A stretch of 29,959 nt of DNA from JACJYE01 sp964432875 (lineage in GTDB: Bacteria; Bacteroidota; Bacteroidia; Chitinophagales; Saprospiraceae). Shown here in pieces: positions 8,860 to 16,695 of the stretch; the stretch's first letter is position 1, and the number at the start of each line of letters is the position of its first letter. The notes beneath the pieces are model-generated. The model did not search any database. It was not told the DNA's origin and saw nothing but the letters and a program-made list of their open reading frames with translations. The stretch lies in contig CAYSPJ010000059.1 in assembly GCA_964432875.1 (NCBI GenBank), forward strand, positions 1 through 29,959, given 5' to 3'. A program made the translations under genes and the position numbers.

Positions 8860-8885
8860 TTTGACGACTCGCGGCTTTCGTCAAA
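8860..8885 (-). other. Hairpin in the rpoA leader
   Basis: TTTGACGA (8860-8867) and TCGTCAAA (8878-8885) form a perfect 8-bp stem with a 10-nt loop. It lies between the rpsD-distal terminator-like hairpin and the rpoA start. A smaller AGGGG/CCCCT stem sits at 8922-8935. Together they make the rpsD-rpoA gap unusually structured. Confidence 0.6.
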
Positions 8886-8946
8886 GCCATGTCGTATTAC
8901 TGCTGTAGCGTCATTTCGCCGAGGGGAAGGCCCCTTAATATAAAAA

Positions 8947-8983
8947 CGCTTTGGCAGCCTGCGCGCATTAGGCTGCCAAAGCG
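8947..8983 (-). terminator. Internal terminator/attenuator after rpsD
   Basis: On the minus strand a perfect 14-bp stem (8983-8970 with 8960-8947, 9-nt loop) is followed at once by TTTTTA. This is the form of an intrinsic terminator and lies 6 nt after the rpsD stop. Because rpoA lies downstream on the same strand, it is either partly read through, regulated, or rpoA has its own promoter. Confidence 0.8.
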
Positions 8984-8989
8984 GCTTGC

Positions 8990-9601
8990 TTATTTAGAGT
9001 ACAATTCAACGATCAGCTGTTCGTTGATTTTTTCCGGGATGCTTTCCCGTTCGGGGTAAGACACGAAGGTACCCTGCATCTTGTCCGGGTTGAATTCCAA
9101 CCAGTTGAACTTGCGTACCTCCGACTTGCCTCCAACGTTCTCCCTGACCACTTGCAAGCCCTGGGACTTGCCGCGCACCCCAATCACATCACCTGGACGG
9201 AGCTGGAAAGAGGGCACATTCGTCACGATACCATTGACCGTGATATGGCGGTGAGAGACCAGCTGGCGGGCAGCGCGGCGGGTGGGGGCAATGCCTAAAC
9301 GGAAGACCGTATTGTCCAAGCGGGCTTCCAGCAATTGCAACAGCACTTCGCCAGTCACACCAGATTTGCTGGTGGCTTTCTCGAAGAGGTTGCGGAACTG
9401 CCGCTCAAGCACACCATAGGTGTATTTGGCCTTTTGCTTTTCCATCAACTGCAAGGCATAATCCGATTTTTGGCGGCGCCGGCGGGTATTGCCATGCTGC
9501 CCCGGAGGGTATTTCTTGCGTTCGAAACTCTTGTCAAAGCCGAAGATCGGCTCGCCGAATGCTCTTGCTTTTTTTGTCGTTGGGCCTGTATATCTCGCCA
9601 T
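8990..9601 (-). CDS. rpsD: 30S ribosomal protein S4
   Basis: uS4 nucleates assembly of the 30S body and in many bacteria represses its own operon. The start at MARYTGPTTKKARAFGEP gives 203 residues; the frame continues 18 codons upstream into rpsK, which is not natural for S4. The S4 RNA-binding domain shows RLDNTVFRLGIAPTRRAARQLVSHRHITVNG. No zinc-binding Cys cluster is present at the N-terminus, so this is the zinc-free form. It is 23 bp from rpsK and is followed by a strong hairpin plus T-run before rpoA. Confidence 0.98.
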   Translation of the reverse strand: MARYTGPTTKKARAFGEPIFGFDKSFERKKYPPGQHGNTRRRRQKSDYALQLMEKQKAKYTYGVLERQFRNLFEKATSKSGVTGEVLLQLLEARLDNTVFRLGIAPTRRAARQLVSHRHITVNGIVTNVPSFQLRPGDVIGVRGKSQGLQVVRENVGGKSEVRKFNWLEFNPDKMQGTFVSYPERESIPEKINEQLIVELYSK

Positions 9602-9624
9602 CTCGATAATTCGTTTTCTATTAA

Positions 9625-10023
9625 TTAAACCCTTCTGCGCTTGGGTGGGCGGCAACCGTTGTGTGGCACCGGAGTCACGTCCTTGATACGCGTTACTTTA
9701 ATACCTGATCCGTCAATAGCCCGGATAGCCGCTTCGCGGCCGGAACCGGGGCCCTTCACGTAAACCTCCGCAACACGCACCCCCGCTTCATAAGCAATAC
9801 GAGAAGCCTCATTGGCTGCTACCTGAGCGGCATAAGGCGTATTCTTCTTAGAGCCGCGGAAACCTGCTTTGCCGGCTGAAGACCAGGAGATCACCTGCCC
9901 CTTCTTGTTGGTCATGGACACGATGATGTTGTTGAAGGTAGCCTTGATAAAGACCAAGCCCTCCGGCTCAACTTTTACGTTCCTCTTCTTGACTTTTTTT
10001 GTTGATACTTTTCCTTTAGCCAT
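9625..10023 (-). CDS. rpsK: 30S ribosomal protein S11
   Basis: uS11 lies on the 30S platform near the mRNA exit and the Shine-Dalgarno helix. The 132-residue product has FIKATFNNIIVSMTNKKGQVISWSSAGKAGFRGSKK and the C-terminal IKDVTPVPHNGCRPPKRRRV. That HNG is where S11 is commonly isomerised to isoaspartate in E. coli. The Lys-rich N-terminal ~16 residues are normal for the family. It lies between rpsM and rpsD as in the classical alpha operon. Confidence 0.98.
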   Translation of the reverse strand: MAKGKVSTKKVKKRNVKVEPEGLVFIKATFNNIIVSMTNKKGQVISWSSAGKAGFRGSKKNTPYAAQVAANEASRIAYEAGVRVAEVYVKGPGSGREAAIRAIDGSGIKVTRIKDVTPVPHNGCRPPKRRRV

Positions 10024-10107
10024 TTGTTGGAATGGTTTTATGCAATTTTTATGCGGCTACAGCGGATGGCAGCCCTGATAAGCCCCATCGTATAGCACAA
10101 CTCAGAA

Positions 10108-10485
10108 TTACTTCGTTGCCTTCTTCTTGTTGGCCACTGTCTTACGCTTACCTTTACGCGTACGGGCGTTGGTACGCGTACGCTGGCCGCGCAAAGGCAA
10201 GCCCTTGCGATGGCGCAAGCCGCGGTAGCAGCCGATATCCATCAGGCGCTTGATGTTCAGTTGTACTTCTGAACGCAATTCGCCCTCCACTTTGAATTCA
10301 TTGGTAATGATGCCGGAAATCTCGCGGACGTTCTCATCGGTCCAGTCCTGGACTTTGACGTCTTCGCTGATACCTGCCCTATCCAGGATTTTCTCAGCAG
10401 CAGAGCGCCCAATTCCATAAATGTACGTCAAGCTGATGACGCCGCGCTTGTTCCTAGGCAAATCTACACCTACTATACGAGCCAT
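10108..10485 (-). CDS. rpsM: 30S ribosomal protein S13
   Basis: uS13 sits in the 30S head and forms bridges to L5 and the P-site tRNA. The 125-residue product opens MARIVGVDLPRNKRGVISLTYIYGIGRS and ends in the basic GLPLRGQRTRTNARTRKGKRKT tail that reaches the tRNA. The helix-hairpin-helix core and length are normal. It follows rpmJ by 44 bp and precedes rpsK by 84 bp. Confidence 0.98.
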   Translation of the reverse strand: MARIVGVDLPRNKRGVISLTYIYGIGRSAAEKILDRAGISEDVKVQDWTDENVREISGIITNEFKVEGELRSEVQLNIKRLMDIGCYRGLRHRKGLPLRGQRTRTNARTRKGKRKTVANKKKATK

Positions 10486-10529
10486 TTTTACCTGATTGAT
10501 TTTGTCGTTAAATCACAACTGCACAAGGC

Positions 10530-10646
10530 TTAACCTTGGCGCTGCTTGAACTTCGGGGTCTTTTTATTGACAATGTATATCTTGCCTTTGCGCTTGACGA
10601 TCTTGCAATCGACTGAGCGCTTCTTTACGGATGTCCGGACTTTCAT
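10530..10646 (-). CDS. rpmJ: 50S ribosomal protein L36 (zinc-free form)
   Basis: I read this 38-residue frame directly: it starts MKVRTSVKKRSVDCKIVKRK, continues through GKIYIVNKK and ends PKFKQRQG, which is bL36. Only one Cys (residue 14) remains, so the CxxC...C...H zinc ribbon of the C+ form is absent. This agrees with the zinc-free forms of S4 and S14 in the same block. It lies between infA and rpsM, the standard place in this phylum. Confidence 0.97.
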   Translation of the reverse strand: MKVRTSVKKRSVDCKIVKRKGKIYIVNKKTPKFKQRQG

Positions 10647-10694
10647 GGCTATGCTTGTTTTTTCGAATAAAAAGTTGATCTCAATCTGATTCCT

Positions 10695-10913
10695 TTACTT
10701 ATAGCGATAGATGATGCGGCCGCGGCTTAAATCGTAGGGAGACATCTCTACCGAGACCTTATCGCCCGGAAGTATCCGGATGTAATTCATGCGCATCTTC
10801 CCTGAAATGGTCGCCACGATTTGGTGATCATTTTCCAAGCGCACACGAAACATGGCGTTTGATAAGGCTTCCTCTATAATACCATCCTGTTTTATCAGGT
10901 TCTTTTTTGACAT
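10695..10913 (-). CDS. infA: Translation initiation factor IF-1
   Basis: IF-1 binds the 30S A site during initiation. The start at MSKKNLIKQDG gives the standard 72 residues; seven more in-frame codons upstream would overlap the promoter box. The S1-like OB fold shows EEALSNAMFRVRLENDHQIVATISGKMRMNYIRILPGDKVSVEMSPYDLSRGRI, close to the family consensus. It is the first gene after a likely internal promoter and heads an infA-rpmJ-rpsM-rpsK-rpsD set. Confidence 0.98.
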   Translation of the reverse strand: MSKKNLIKQDGIIEEALSNAMFRVRLENDHQIVATISGKMRMNYIRILPGDKVSVEMSPYDLSRGRIIYRYK

Positions 10914-10931
10914 AGTCGAATTTTCGGAGTG

Positions 10932-10963
10932 CAAAGATATGAAGAAACTAATGAATTTTTCAA
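10932..10963 (-). promoter_or_regulatory. Bacteroidota-type promoter for infA
   Basis: On the minus strand TTG (10963-10961), 21 bp, then TATCTTTG (10939-10932) matches the Bacteroidota consensus TTG-N19-23-TAnnTTTG. Transcription would begin about 10-15 nt before the infA start, giving a very short leader. This would allow the infA/alpha genes to be expressed separately from the upstream map gene. Confidence 0.72.
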
Positions 10964-11058
10964 CTCATGGGCATAAAAAATCTCATTTCTTCGCACAAAA
11001 AACAACAGCTAGCAGACACGCCCATCTAACAATCTGTTTTTAAAGCAATTACATATAT

Positions 11059-11880
11059 CTAAGCCGCTTGAGTTTTGAGCTCCACTTCCTGGACATGCTC
11101 ATTTTTGCGGATAGCTTCCTCGATGATAGTGTGGTCAGAAAGCAATTCTGTACCGTTTTTACGGACGGCGATGGTGTGTTCGTAATGAGCCGAGGGCTTA
11201 CCATCCTTGGAAAAAATCGTCCAGCCATCTGGTGAGGTGACCACTTCCTTTCTGCCAAGGTTCACCATCGGTTCAATGGCGATGACTAAGCCATCTTTCA
11301 AGATTTGCCCGCGCCCACGCTTGCCGAAATTTGGCACCTCCGGCTCTTCATGCAATTCTCTGCCTAAGCCATGCCCGACCAGATCGCGCACTACGCCATA
11401 ACCGTGTTCCCGCTCTACGTAATTTTGAACCGCGAAGCCAATATCCCCAATCCTATTGCCAACCACGGCCACGTCGATGGCTCGGTAGAGCGAAGCATTG
11501 GTGACTTGACACAGCTTAGAAACTTCCTCTTTGACTTCTCCCAGCAGGAAAGTGTAGGCAGAGTCTCCATGGAAGCCTTTATAGAAGGCGCCACAATCCA
11601 CTGAAACGATATCGCCCTCTTTGAATATCTGATTTGCCGTCGGGATGCCGTGAACGACATCTTGATTTACAGAAACACAAAGCGAAGCCGGGAACCCTTG
11701 ATAACCTTTGAACGAAGGCACCGCACCGTAATCGCGGATAATCTCTTCTGCTTCCCGATCAATCTGCAAGCCGCTGATGCCCGGACGAATCACACTGGCT
11801 ACATGCGCCAGGACTTTACATACCAGCAAGCAGCTTTCTCTGATGCGCTCGATTTCTTCGTCGGTCTTGTAAATAATCAT
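11059..11880 (-). CDS. map: Type I methionine aminopeptidase
   Basis: This cytoplasmic metalloprotease removes the initiator Met from nascent proteins. The 273-residue product has the pita-bread fold signature with all metal ligands: D95, D106, H170, E203 and E234, plus the active-site H77 in VVHGIP. There is no N-terminal zinc-finger extension, so it is the short bacterial form. A basic/acidic C-terminal tail of about 20 residues is slightly longer than in E. coli. It sits between secY and infA without the adk gene found there in many other phyla. Confidence 0.98.
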   Translation of the reverse strand: MIIYKTDEEIERIRESCLLVCKVLAHVASVIRPGISGLQIDREAEEIIRDYGAVPSFKGYQGFPASLCVSVNQDVVHGIPTANQIFKEGDIVSVDCGAFYKGFHGDSAYTFLLGEVKEEVSKLCQVTNASLYRAIDVAVVGNRIGDIGFAVQNYVEREHGYGVVRDLVGHGLGRELHEEPEVPNFGKRGRGQILKDGLVIAIEPMVNLGRKEVVTSPDGWTIFSKDGKPSAHYEHTIAVRKNGTELLSDHTIIEEAIRKNEHVQEVELKTQAA

Positions 11881-12011
11881 TCCTACAACCAGTTAATCTT
11901 TTCTAAGAACGGTACAAGTTCGCTGATGGTTTTATACCGCTGCTTTCTGATAATCGGGGCAAAGCAGCTAAAAATTAGCGCTAAACACCTCCTACCTCTT
12001 TCAATGCCGTA

Positions 12012-12042
12012 CCGCCCCGTTGCATGGATGGCCCCGGGGCGG
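12012..12042 (-). other. GC-rich hairpin between secY and map
   Basis: CCGCCCCG (12012-12019) and CGGGGCGG (12035-12042) form a perfect 8-bp stem with a 15-nt loop. A weaker CCGCC/GGCGG stem lies at 12070-12092, just after the secY stop. The gap of 226 bp is the longest within the block; no gene and no TAnnTTTG box were seen in it. There is no U-run after the stems, so termination is not supported. Confidence 0.55.
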
Positions 12043-12106
12043 CACGATCAGTTAGTATAGAAAGCTCTTCCGCCGTATTAAAATTGAGGCGGTAAGGCTA
12101 AGGTAA

Positions 12107-13480
12107 TTACATATTGGCACCGATGCCCTGAACCCGGCTACGCCCCTGGAGCCTTCCCGATTTGACCAGCCCATCATAACGGCGCATGAGCAAATGGCTT
12201 TCAATCTGCTGCAGGGTATCCAAGACCACCGCAACGAGGATGAGCAAGGAAGTGCCGCCAAAGAACATGGCAAAGGCGATGTTGACCCCAAAAGCGACGG
12301 CAAAAGCCGGCAAGATGGAAATGAAACCCAGGAAAATAGAGCCGGGCAAAGTAATGCGCGTCGTTACCGCATCGATGAAATCTGCCGTCGGTTTGCCGGG
12401 CTTGATGCCAGGGATGAAAGCATTTTGGCGCTTCAGGTATTCGGCGTACTGCTGTGGGTTGACGAGCAGTGCAGTATAAACGTAGGTAAACAGTACCACC
12501 AAAAGGAAGTAGATGATATTGTAGGGTGCGGAGGTGAAATCGTTCAACGCTCGCAGGATAGGGTTCGCCGCCAGGTCACCGCCGTCGCCAGCTACGAACT
12601 GTGCCAGAGTGGCAGGCAGGAACATCAATGCCTGTGCAAAGATGATAGGCATAACCCCCGCAGCGTTGACTTTCAGCGGGATATAATCGCGCACACCAGC
12701 AGCCGGCATGGCGTTGGCACCGCGGCCAACCATGCGCTTAGCAAACTGGATGGGTATTTTACGCACCCCTTGCACAATGAGTATGGTAGCCATCACCACT
12801 GCATACAAAGCGGCCATTTCGATGACGAAAATAATCAAACCGCTATTGGACAACTGCGCCTGGAATTCGAAGATCAATGACTGCGGCAGGGTGGCGATGA
12901 TGCCGACCGTGATCAAGAGCGATACACCATTGCCAATACCGCGGTCGGTGATGCGCTCGCCGAGCCACATGGCGAAAATCGTACCCGTACACAAGATGAT
13001 GATATTGGAAACCCAGAAGATACCCAGTGGGATTTGTGGGTCAACCGCGCCCATGCTGTTGATGTAGGTCAGGTAGCCGCCGCCTTGTACCAAGGTAATA
13101 GCCACAGTAAGCAAGCGGGTGATCTGATTGAGCTTTTTACGGCCTGATTCACCCTCTTTCTGCTGCAGGCGCTGGAAGTATGGCACGGCAAACCCCAAGA
13201 GCTGGATGATAATGGAGGCGGTGATGTAAGGCATGATGCCGAGGGCAAAGATTGCCGCGTTGTTGAACGCCCCACCAGTGAAGATGTTGATCAAGCCCAA
13301 CAGGTCAGTTGGCGCACCGTCACCACCACTGGAAGCTTTCAGCACTGAAGGGATAACCCCTGGCAGCACCACGAAAGAGCCCGCGCGGAATACGAACAAC
13401 ATCCCCAAGGTGAACAAGATGCGGTTGCGCAGTTCCTTGATCTTCCAGATATTCTGAAGTGTAGTAATAAGCTTTTTCAT
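12107..13480 (-). CDS. secY: Preprotein translocase subunit SecY
   Basis: SecY is the ten-helix channel through which SecA or the ribosome passes exported and membrane proteins. The 457-residue product starts MKKLITTLQNIWKIKELRNRILFTLGMLFVFRAG and shows the expected alternation of hydrophobic helices and loops, including ALGIMPYITASIIIQLL and the cytoplasmic GIKPGKPTADFIDAVTTRITLPGSIFL region. The C-terminal tail (LMRRYDGLVKSGRLQGR) is conserved. It follows rplO by 118 bp, as in the spc operon. Confidence 0.98.
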   Translation of the reverse strand: MKKLITTLQNIWKIKELRNRILFTLGMLFVFRAGSFVVLPGVIPSVLKASSGGDGAPTDLLGLINIFTGGAFNNAAIFALGIMPYITASIIIQLLGFAVPYFQRLQQKEGESGRKKLNQITRLLTVAITLVQGGGYLTYINSMGAVDPQIPLGIFWVSNIIILCTGTIFAMWLGERITDRGIGNGVSLLITVGIIATLPQSLIFEFQAQLSNSGLIIFVIEMAALYAVVMATILIVQGVRKIPIQFAKRMVGRGANAMPAAGVRDYIPLKVNAAGVMPIIFAQALMFLPATLAQFVAGDGGDLAANPILRALNDFTSAPYNIIYFLLVVLFTYVYTALLVNPQQYAEYLKRQNAFIPGIKPGKPTADFIDAVTTRITLPGSIFLGFISILPAFAVAFGVNIAFAMFFGGTSLLILVAVVLDTLQQIESHLLMRRYDGLVKSGRLQGRSRVQGIGANM

Positions 13481-13598
13481 CTACAATGAATTTGATGCCT
13501 TTCAGGCAAACCAGGCTTCTTTTCACTAGAAAAGAGGGACCTGCTCTTCCCTTCAATTGTGGGCATTACTGCCCGTGTTCATCATTCCTATGGCTCTG

Positions 13599-14045
13599 CT
13601 ATGCCAAGGCTGCCGTACCGCCTTGCTTTTCGATTGCTGCTTTGGCAGCCTCAGAAAACGCATGTGCTTGCACATCAAGCTTCGTTTTCAGTTCGCCATT
13701 ACCCAGCACCTTGACCTTGTCATTTTTGCTAATGATGCCATTAGCGATCAAAGCTTCGAGGTTTACGGTATCGAGCTGGTACTTTTCTGAAATCAGTTGC
13801 AGCCTGGACAGGTTAATCGGCACATAAGCGACCCGGTTGGGGTTTTTGAAGCCGACTTTGGGCAAGCGCATCTGGATAGGCATCTGCCCACCTTCGAAGT
13901 TGCGCTTTTCCTTGTGGCCAGAGCGCGATTTATCACCTTTATGGCCCCGGGTTGCGGTGCGCCCATGGCCAGAGCCGATACCCCGGGCAATGCGCTTGCG
14001 CTTCTTGACCGAACCGGATGCAGGCTTTAAGTTATGCAATTCCAT
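13599..14045 (-). CDS. rplO: 50S ribosomal protein L15
   Basis: uL15 is a late-assembly 50S protein. The 148-residue product has the Gly/Arg-rich N-terminal arm KPASGSVKKRKRIARGIGSGHGRTATRGHKGDKSRSGHKEKRNFEGGQMPIQMRLPK and the globular part ending KVLGNGELKTKLDVQAHAFSEAAKAAIEKQGG. Length and motifs are normal. It lies between rpmD and secY, the standard spc order. Confidence 0.98.
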   Translation of the reverse strand: MELHNLKPASGSVKKRKRIARGIGSGHGRTATRGHKGDKSRSGHKEKRNFEGGQMPIQMRLPKVGFKNPNRVAYVPINLSRLQLISEKYQLDTVNLEALIANGIISKNDKVKVLGNGELKTKLDVQAHAFSEAAKAAIEKQGGTAALA

Positions 14046-14076
14046 TATTACGAATTTAATTTATTCAGCCTGAAAA

Positions 14077-14262
14077 TTAGTTCATTTCTTCGACATCCAC
14101 CAGGTGGCGGATTTTAGCGACCATGCCCAGAATCTGGGGGGTTGCCTCGTGTATGACCGTCTGGTTCATCTTTCTGATGCCCAGGGCTATGATTGTATCT
14201 TTCTGCCTCTTGGGGCGGTCAATGACACTTTTGACTTGGGTTATCTTTACCTTGCCCATCAC
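14077..14262 (-). CDS. rpmD: 50S ribosomal protein L30
   Basis: uL30 is a small 50S protein. The 61-residue product reads KVKITQVKSVIDRPKRQKDTIIALGIRKMNQTVIHEATPQILGMVAKIRHLVDVEE, the full single-domain family. Two adjacent Met codons make the exact start uncertain by one residue. It fits tightly between rpsE and rplO. Confidence 0.97.
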   Translation of the reverse strand: MMGKVKITQVKSVIDRPKRQKDTIIALGIRKMNQTVIHEATPQILGMVAKIRHLVDVEEMN

Positions 14263-14299
14263 TTTTCAGGTTTGTAAAGCAGGTTGCTGCCCGCTTAGG

Positions 14300-14827
14300 T
14301 TATCCGTTAAACAGTTTTTCCATTGAAATATTGCGCTGCCGGGATACCTCTATCGGGGTCCTCAGCTTGGAGAGGGCATCAATGGTAGCTTTAACGACGT
14401 TGTGCGGGTTGGAAGACCCCATAGACTTTGCCAAAACGTTGTGTATGCCCGCGATATCCAGTACGGCGCGCATCGCACCGCCGGCAATTACGCCGGTACC
14501 ATCAGAAGCCGGCTTGATCAGCACCCGGCCAGCGCCGAATTTGCCTTTCTGCTCGTGCGGTATGGTGCCCTTGTGCAGGGGTATGCGGATGAGGTTCTTC
14601 TTAGCGTCATCCACTGCTTTGGCAATCGCCTCCGATACGTCGCGTGCTTTGCCCAGGCCGTGGCCCACCGCACCTTGGCCGTCTCCAACCACGACGATGG
14701 CAGCGAAGCTGAACGTGCGCCCGCCCTTAGTCACTTTGGCCACCCGGTTGAGGTTAACCAGTTTTTCCTTCAGTTCGGTTTCAGCAGGCTTCACCCTGCT
14801 GGTGGTGGTGGTGCTTTTATTAGCCAT
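14300..14827 (-). CDS. rpsE: 30S ribosomal protein S5
   Basis: uS5 helps decoding accuracy and mRNA unwinding at the 30S entry. The 175-residue product has the double-stranded-RNA-binding-like domain LNRVAKVTKGGRTFSFAAIVVVGDGQGAVGHGLGKA and the C-terminal domain with KPASDGTGVIAGGAMRAVLDIAGIHNVLAKSMGSSNPHNVV. The first ~15 residues (Ser/Thr-rich) are a small variable extension. It follows rplR by 27 bp. Confidence 0.98.
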   Translation of the reverse strand: MANKSTTTTSRVKPAETELKEKLVNLNRVAKVTKGGRTFSFAAIVVVGDGQGAVGHGLGKARDVSEAIAKAVDDAKKNLIRIPLHKGTIPHEQKGKFGAGRVLIKPASDGTGVIAGGAMRAVLDIAGIHNVLAKSMGSSNPHNVVKATIDALSKLRTPIEVSRQRNISMEKLFNG

Positions 14828-14854
14828 TATTACTCAGTGTTGTATTGTATTTTT

Positions 14855-15208
14855 TTAGAAATTGAGGCCTCCTTCACGAGCGCCTTCAGCCAGGGCTTTA
14901 ACCCGCCCGTGATACAAATAGCCGCCACGGTCAAAAACCACGGTTTCGATATTCTCCTCTTTTGCGCGTTCAGCCAACAGCTTGCCGACTGCCTTTGCTT
15001 GTTCGATGCGGGTGACATCTTTAGGGATGCTCGCTTCAGCAGATGAAGCTGAAATCAAGGTATGCCCTTGGAGGTCATCAATCACCTGGCAATAGATAGA
15101 GCGGTTGCTGCGGTATACGCTCAGGCGAGGGCGATCGACCGTGCCTTTGATCTTCTTGCGCACCCGCAAGTGTATCCTATGCCTTCTTCCTTCTTTGCTA
15201 AATTTCAT
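14855..15208 (-). CDS. rplR: 50S ribosomal protein L18
   Basis: uL18 binds 5S rRNA with L5 and builds the central protuberance. The 117-residue product has the basic start RRHRIHLRVRKKIKGTVDRPRLSVYRSNRSIYCQVIDD and the C-terminal VVFDRGGYLYHGRVKALAEGAREGGLNF, both typical. It is separated from rplF by 127 bp containing a 12-bp hairpin, an unusually long gap for this part of the operon. Confidence 0.98.
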   Translation of the reverse strand: MKFSKEGRRHRIHLRVRKKIKGTVDRPRLSVYRSNRSIYCQVIDDLQGHTLISASSAEASIPKDVTRIEQAKAVGKLLAERAKEENIETVVFDRGGYLYHGRVKALAEGAREGGLNF

Positions 15209-15296
15209 TGTCTTTCCGGTTTTACCTTAGTGTAGGGGTGGTGGCCCAAACCCAAGGTGCGAAATATGTATGACTTTAAATTTATATCCTGTGCTC

Positions 15297-15322
15297 TGGT
15301 TAAGGCTTGAAAGCCTTAACCA
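15297..15322 (-). other. Near-perfect palindromic hairpin between rplF and rplR
   Basis: TGGTTAAGGCTT (15297-15308) and AAGCCTTAACCA (15311-15322) form a 12-bp stem, starting 13 nt after the rplF stop. The loop is effectively four bases once the tightest pairs open. No T-run follows on the minus strand, so it looks like an mRNA end-protecting or processing structure rather than a terminator. Confidence 0.7.
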
Positions 15323-15335
15323 AAGCCACATAGCT

Positions 15336-15890
15336 TTATTTGCCCGAGGTTTTGCCTGCTTTCTTGCGCACGACTTCGCCCACGTAGCGCACCCCTTTGC
15401 CTTTGTAAGGCTCTGGCTTGCGGAAGGAGCGGATTTTAGCAGCGATTTGCCCCAGCAGTTGCTTGTCGATCGCTTCCAAGCGGATGTAGGGGAGCTTACC
15501 CTTTTCCATAGCGGTAGTGACCGCTATCTCATCCGGCAAAGCAAACATAATCGGGTGAGAATAACCCAGGGTCAATTCGAGCAAGCGCCCTGTGTTCGTC
15601 ACGCGATAACCGACCCCCACCAGCTCCAGTTCTTTGACGAAGCCGTTAGTCACGCCGACCACCATATTGTTGATCAATGAGCGGTACAAGCCGTGCATAG
15701 CACGATGGCGCTGCTGCTCTGTTGGCCGCTGCAGGGTTAGCACGCCGTCTTCCAGCTTGACCTCCAGGTCCGGGTCGATTTGCTGAGACAGTTCGCCTTT
15801 GGGCCCTTTTACAGTGACCAGGTTCCCTTTGCTTATTTCGATTGCTACTCCTTGGGGCAGCTCAATCGGGGATTTTCCTATCCTTGACAT
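15336..15890 (-). CDS. rplF: 50S ribosomal protein L6
   Basis: uL6 lies near the factor-binding site of the 50S subunit. The start at MSRIGKSPIELPQGV gives 184 residues; 16 further in-frame codons upstream would overlap rpsH and are hydrophobic and unlike L6. Both L6 repeats are visible, ending with the signature PEPYKGKGVRYVGEVVRKKAGK. The interval to rpsH is 32 bp. Confidence 0.98.
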   Translation of the reverse strand: MSRIGKSPIELPQGVAIEISKGNLVTVKGPKGELSQQIDPDLEVKLEDGVLTLQRPTEQQRHRAMHGLYRSLINNMVVGVTNGFVKELELVGVGYRVTNTGRLLELTLGYSHPIMFALPDEIAVTTAMEKGKLPYIRLEAIDKQLLGQIAAKIRSFRKPEPYKGKGVRYVGEVVRKKAGKTSGK

Positions 15891-15922
15891 GTTAAAACGA
15901 GTTTTCGAGCTTACAAAAGCGA

Positions 15923-16330
15923 TTAATAAACATAGCAAAGCAGCTCGCCGCCCACATTGTGCTCTCTAGCCTGCTTATCGGTCATTACCCCACGAGAGGT
16001 AGAGACGATGCAAATGCCTAGCCCATTGATGATGCGGGGGATTTCCCCTGCTTTAGCATACTGGCGCAAGCCTGGCTTGCTGATCCGTCCCAACTCGCGG
16101 ATGACGGGGCGCTTGCTCAAAGGGTCGTACTTCAGCGCGATTTTGATGACTGCCTGGCCGTGGCCATCGCTTTCCTCAAACTTGTACTTCAGTATGTAGC
16201 CTTGGTTGTAGAGGATTTCCGTGATGTGCTTCTTCAGTTTGGAAGAAGGGATTTCCACTACCCGGTGCCCCGCTTGCTGCGCATTGCGGATTCGCGTCAG
16301 ATAATCTGCTATAGGATCTGTAACTGCCAT
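15923..16330 (-). CDS. rpsH: 30S ribosomal protein S8
   Basis: uS8 binds 16S helix 21 and in E. coli represses the spc operon. The start at MAVTDPIADYLTRIRNA gives 135 residues; the frame runs 15 codons further upstream without family similarity. The C-terminal GLGICIVSTSRGVMTDKQAREHNVGGELLCYVY is the conserved RNA-binding signature. A small hairpin (TTGG-a-GGC... at 16354-16375) lies just before the start. Confidence 0.98.
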   Translation of the reverse strand: MAVTDPIADYLTRIRNAQQAGHRVVEIPSSKLKKHITEILYNQGYILKYKFEESDGHGQAVIKIALKYDPLSKRPVIRELGRISKPGLRQYAKAGEIPRIINGLGICIVSTSRGVMTDKQAREHNVGGELLCYVY

Positions 16331-16395
16331 TTTCTTAAAGTTGTTATAAGGCGTTGGAGGCGGCAAAGCCCCCAAAACAAGTTTCTGATTTACGT

Positions 16396-16665
16396 TTACC
16401 AGCTAGCCTTTGTTATCCCTGGTATTTTGCCGTCCAAAGCCATTTCGCGGAACTTCACCCGGCACAGGCCAAAATGCCTCATGTAGCCTTTAGGGCGGCC
16501 AGTGAGCTTACACCGGTTGTGCAAGCGGATCGGGTTGGAATTCAGCGGCAGCTTGTCTAGTTCTTCCCAGCGCCCTTCTTCCTTGAGCTGCTTGCGCTTG
16601 GCCGCATACTTGGCGACCATCTTTTCCCTCTTTCTCTCCCGAGCAATTACGGATTTCTTTGCCAT
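16396..16665 (-). CDS. rpsN: 30S ribosomal protein S14 (long, zinc-free)
   Basis: uS14 belongs to the 30S head. The 89-residue length and the presence of only two Cys (in HNRCKLTGRPKGYMRHFGLCRVKFRE) mark the long form without a zinc finger. The N-terminal SVIARERKREKMVAKYAAKRKQLKEEG is typical. It lies between rplE and rpsH as expected. Confidence 0.98.
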   Translation of the reverse strand: MAKKSVIARERKREKMVAKYAAKRKQLKEEGRWEELDKLPLNSNPIRLHNRCKLTGRPKGYMRHFGLCRVKFREMALDGKIPGITKASW

Positions 16666-16695
16666 TACGTTCAGGTATATTGCGGTTAATAATTC

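Noticed and set aside
10964..11058. Possible terminator after map (AACAG...CTGTT with a T6 run)
   Set aside because: The stem is only 5 bp with a loop of about 25 nt, too weak to call.
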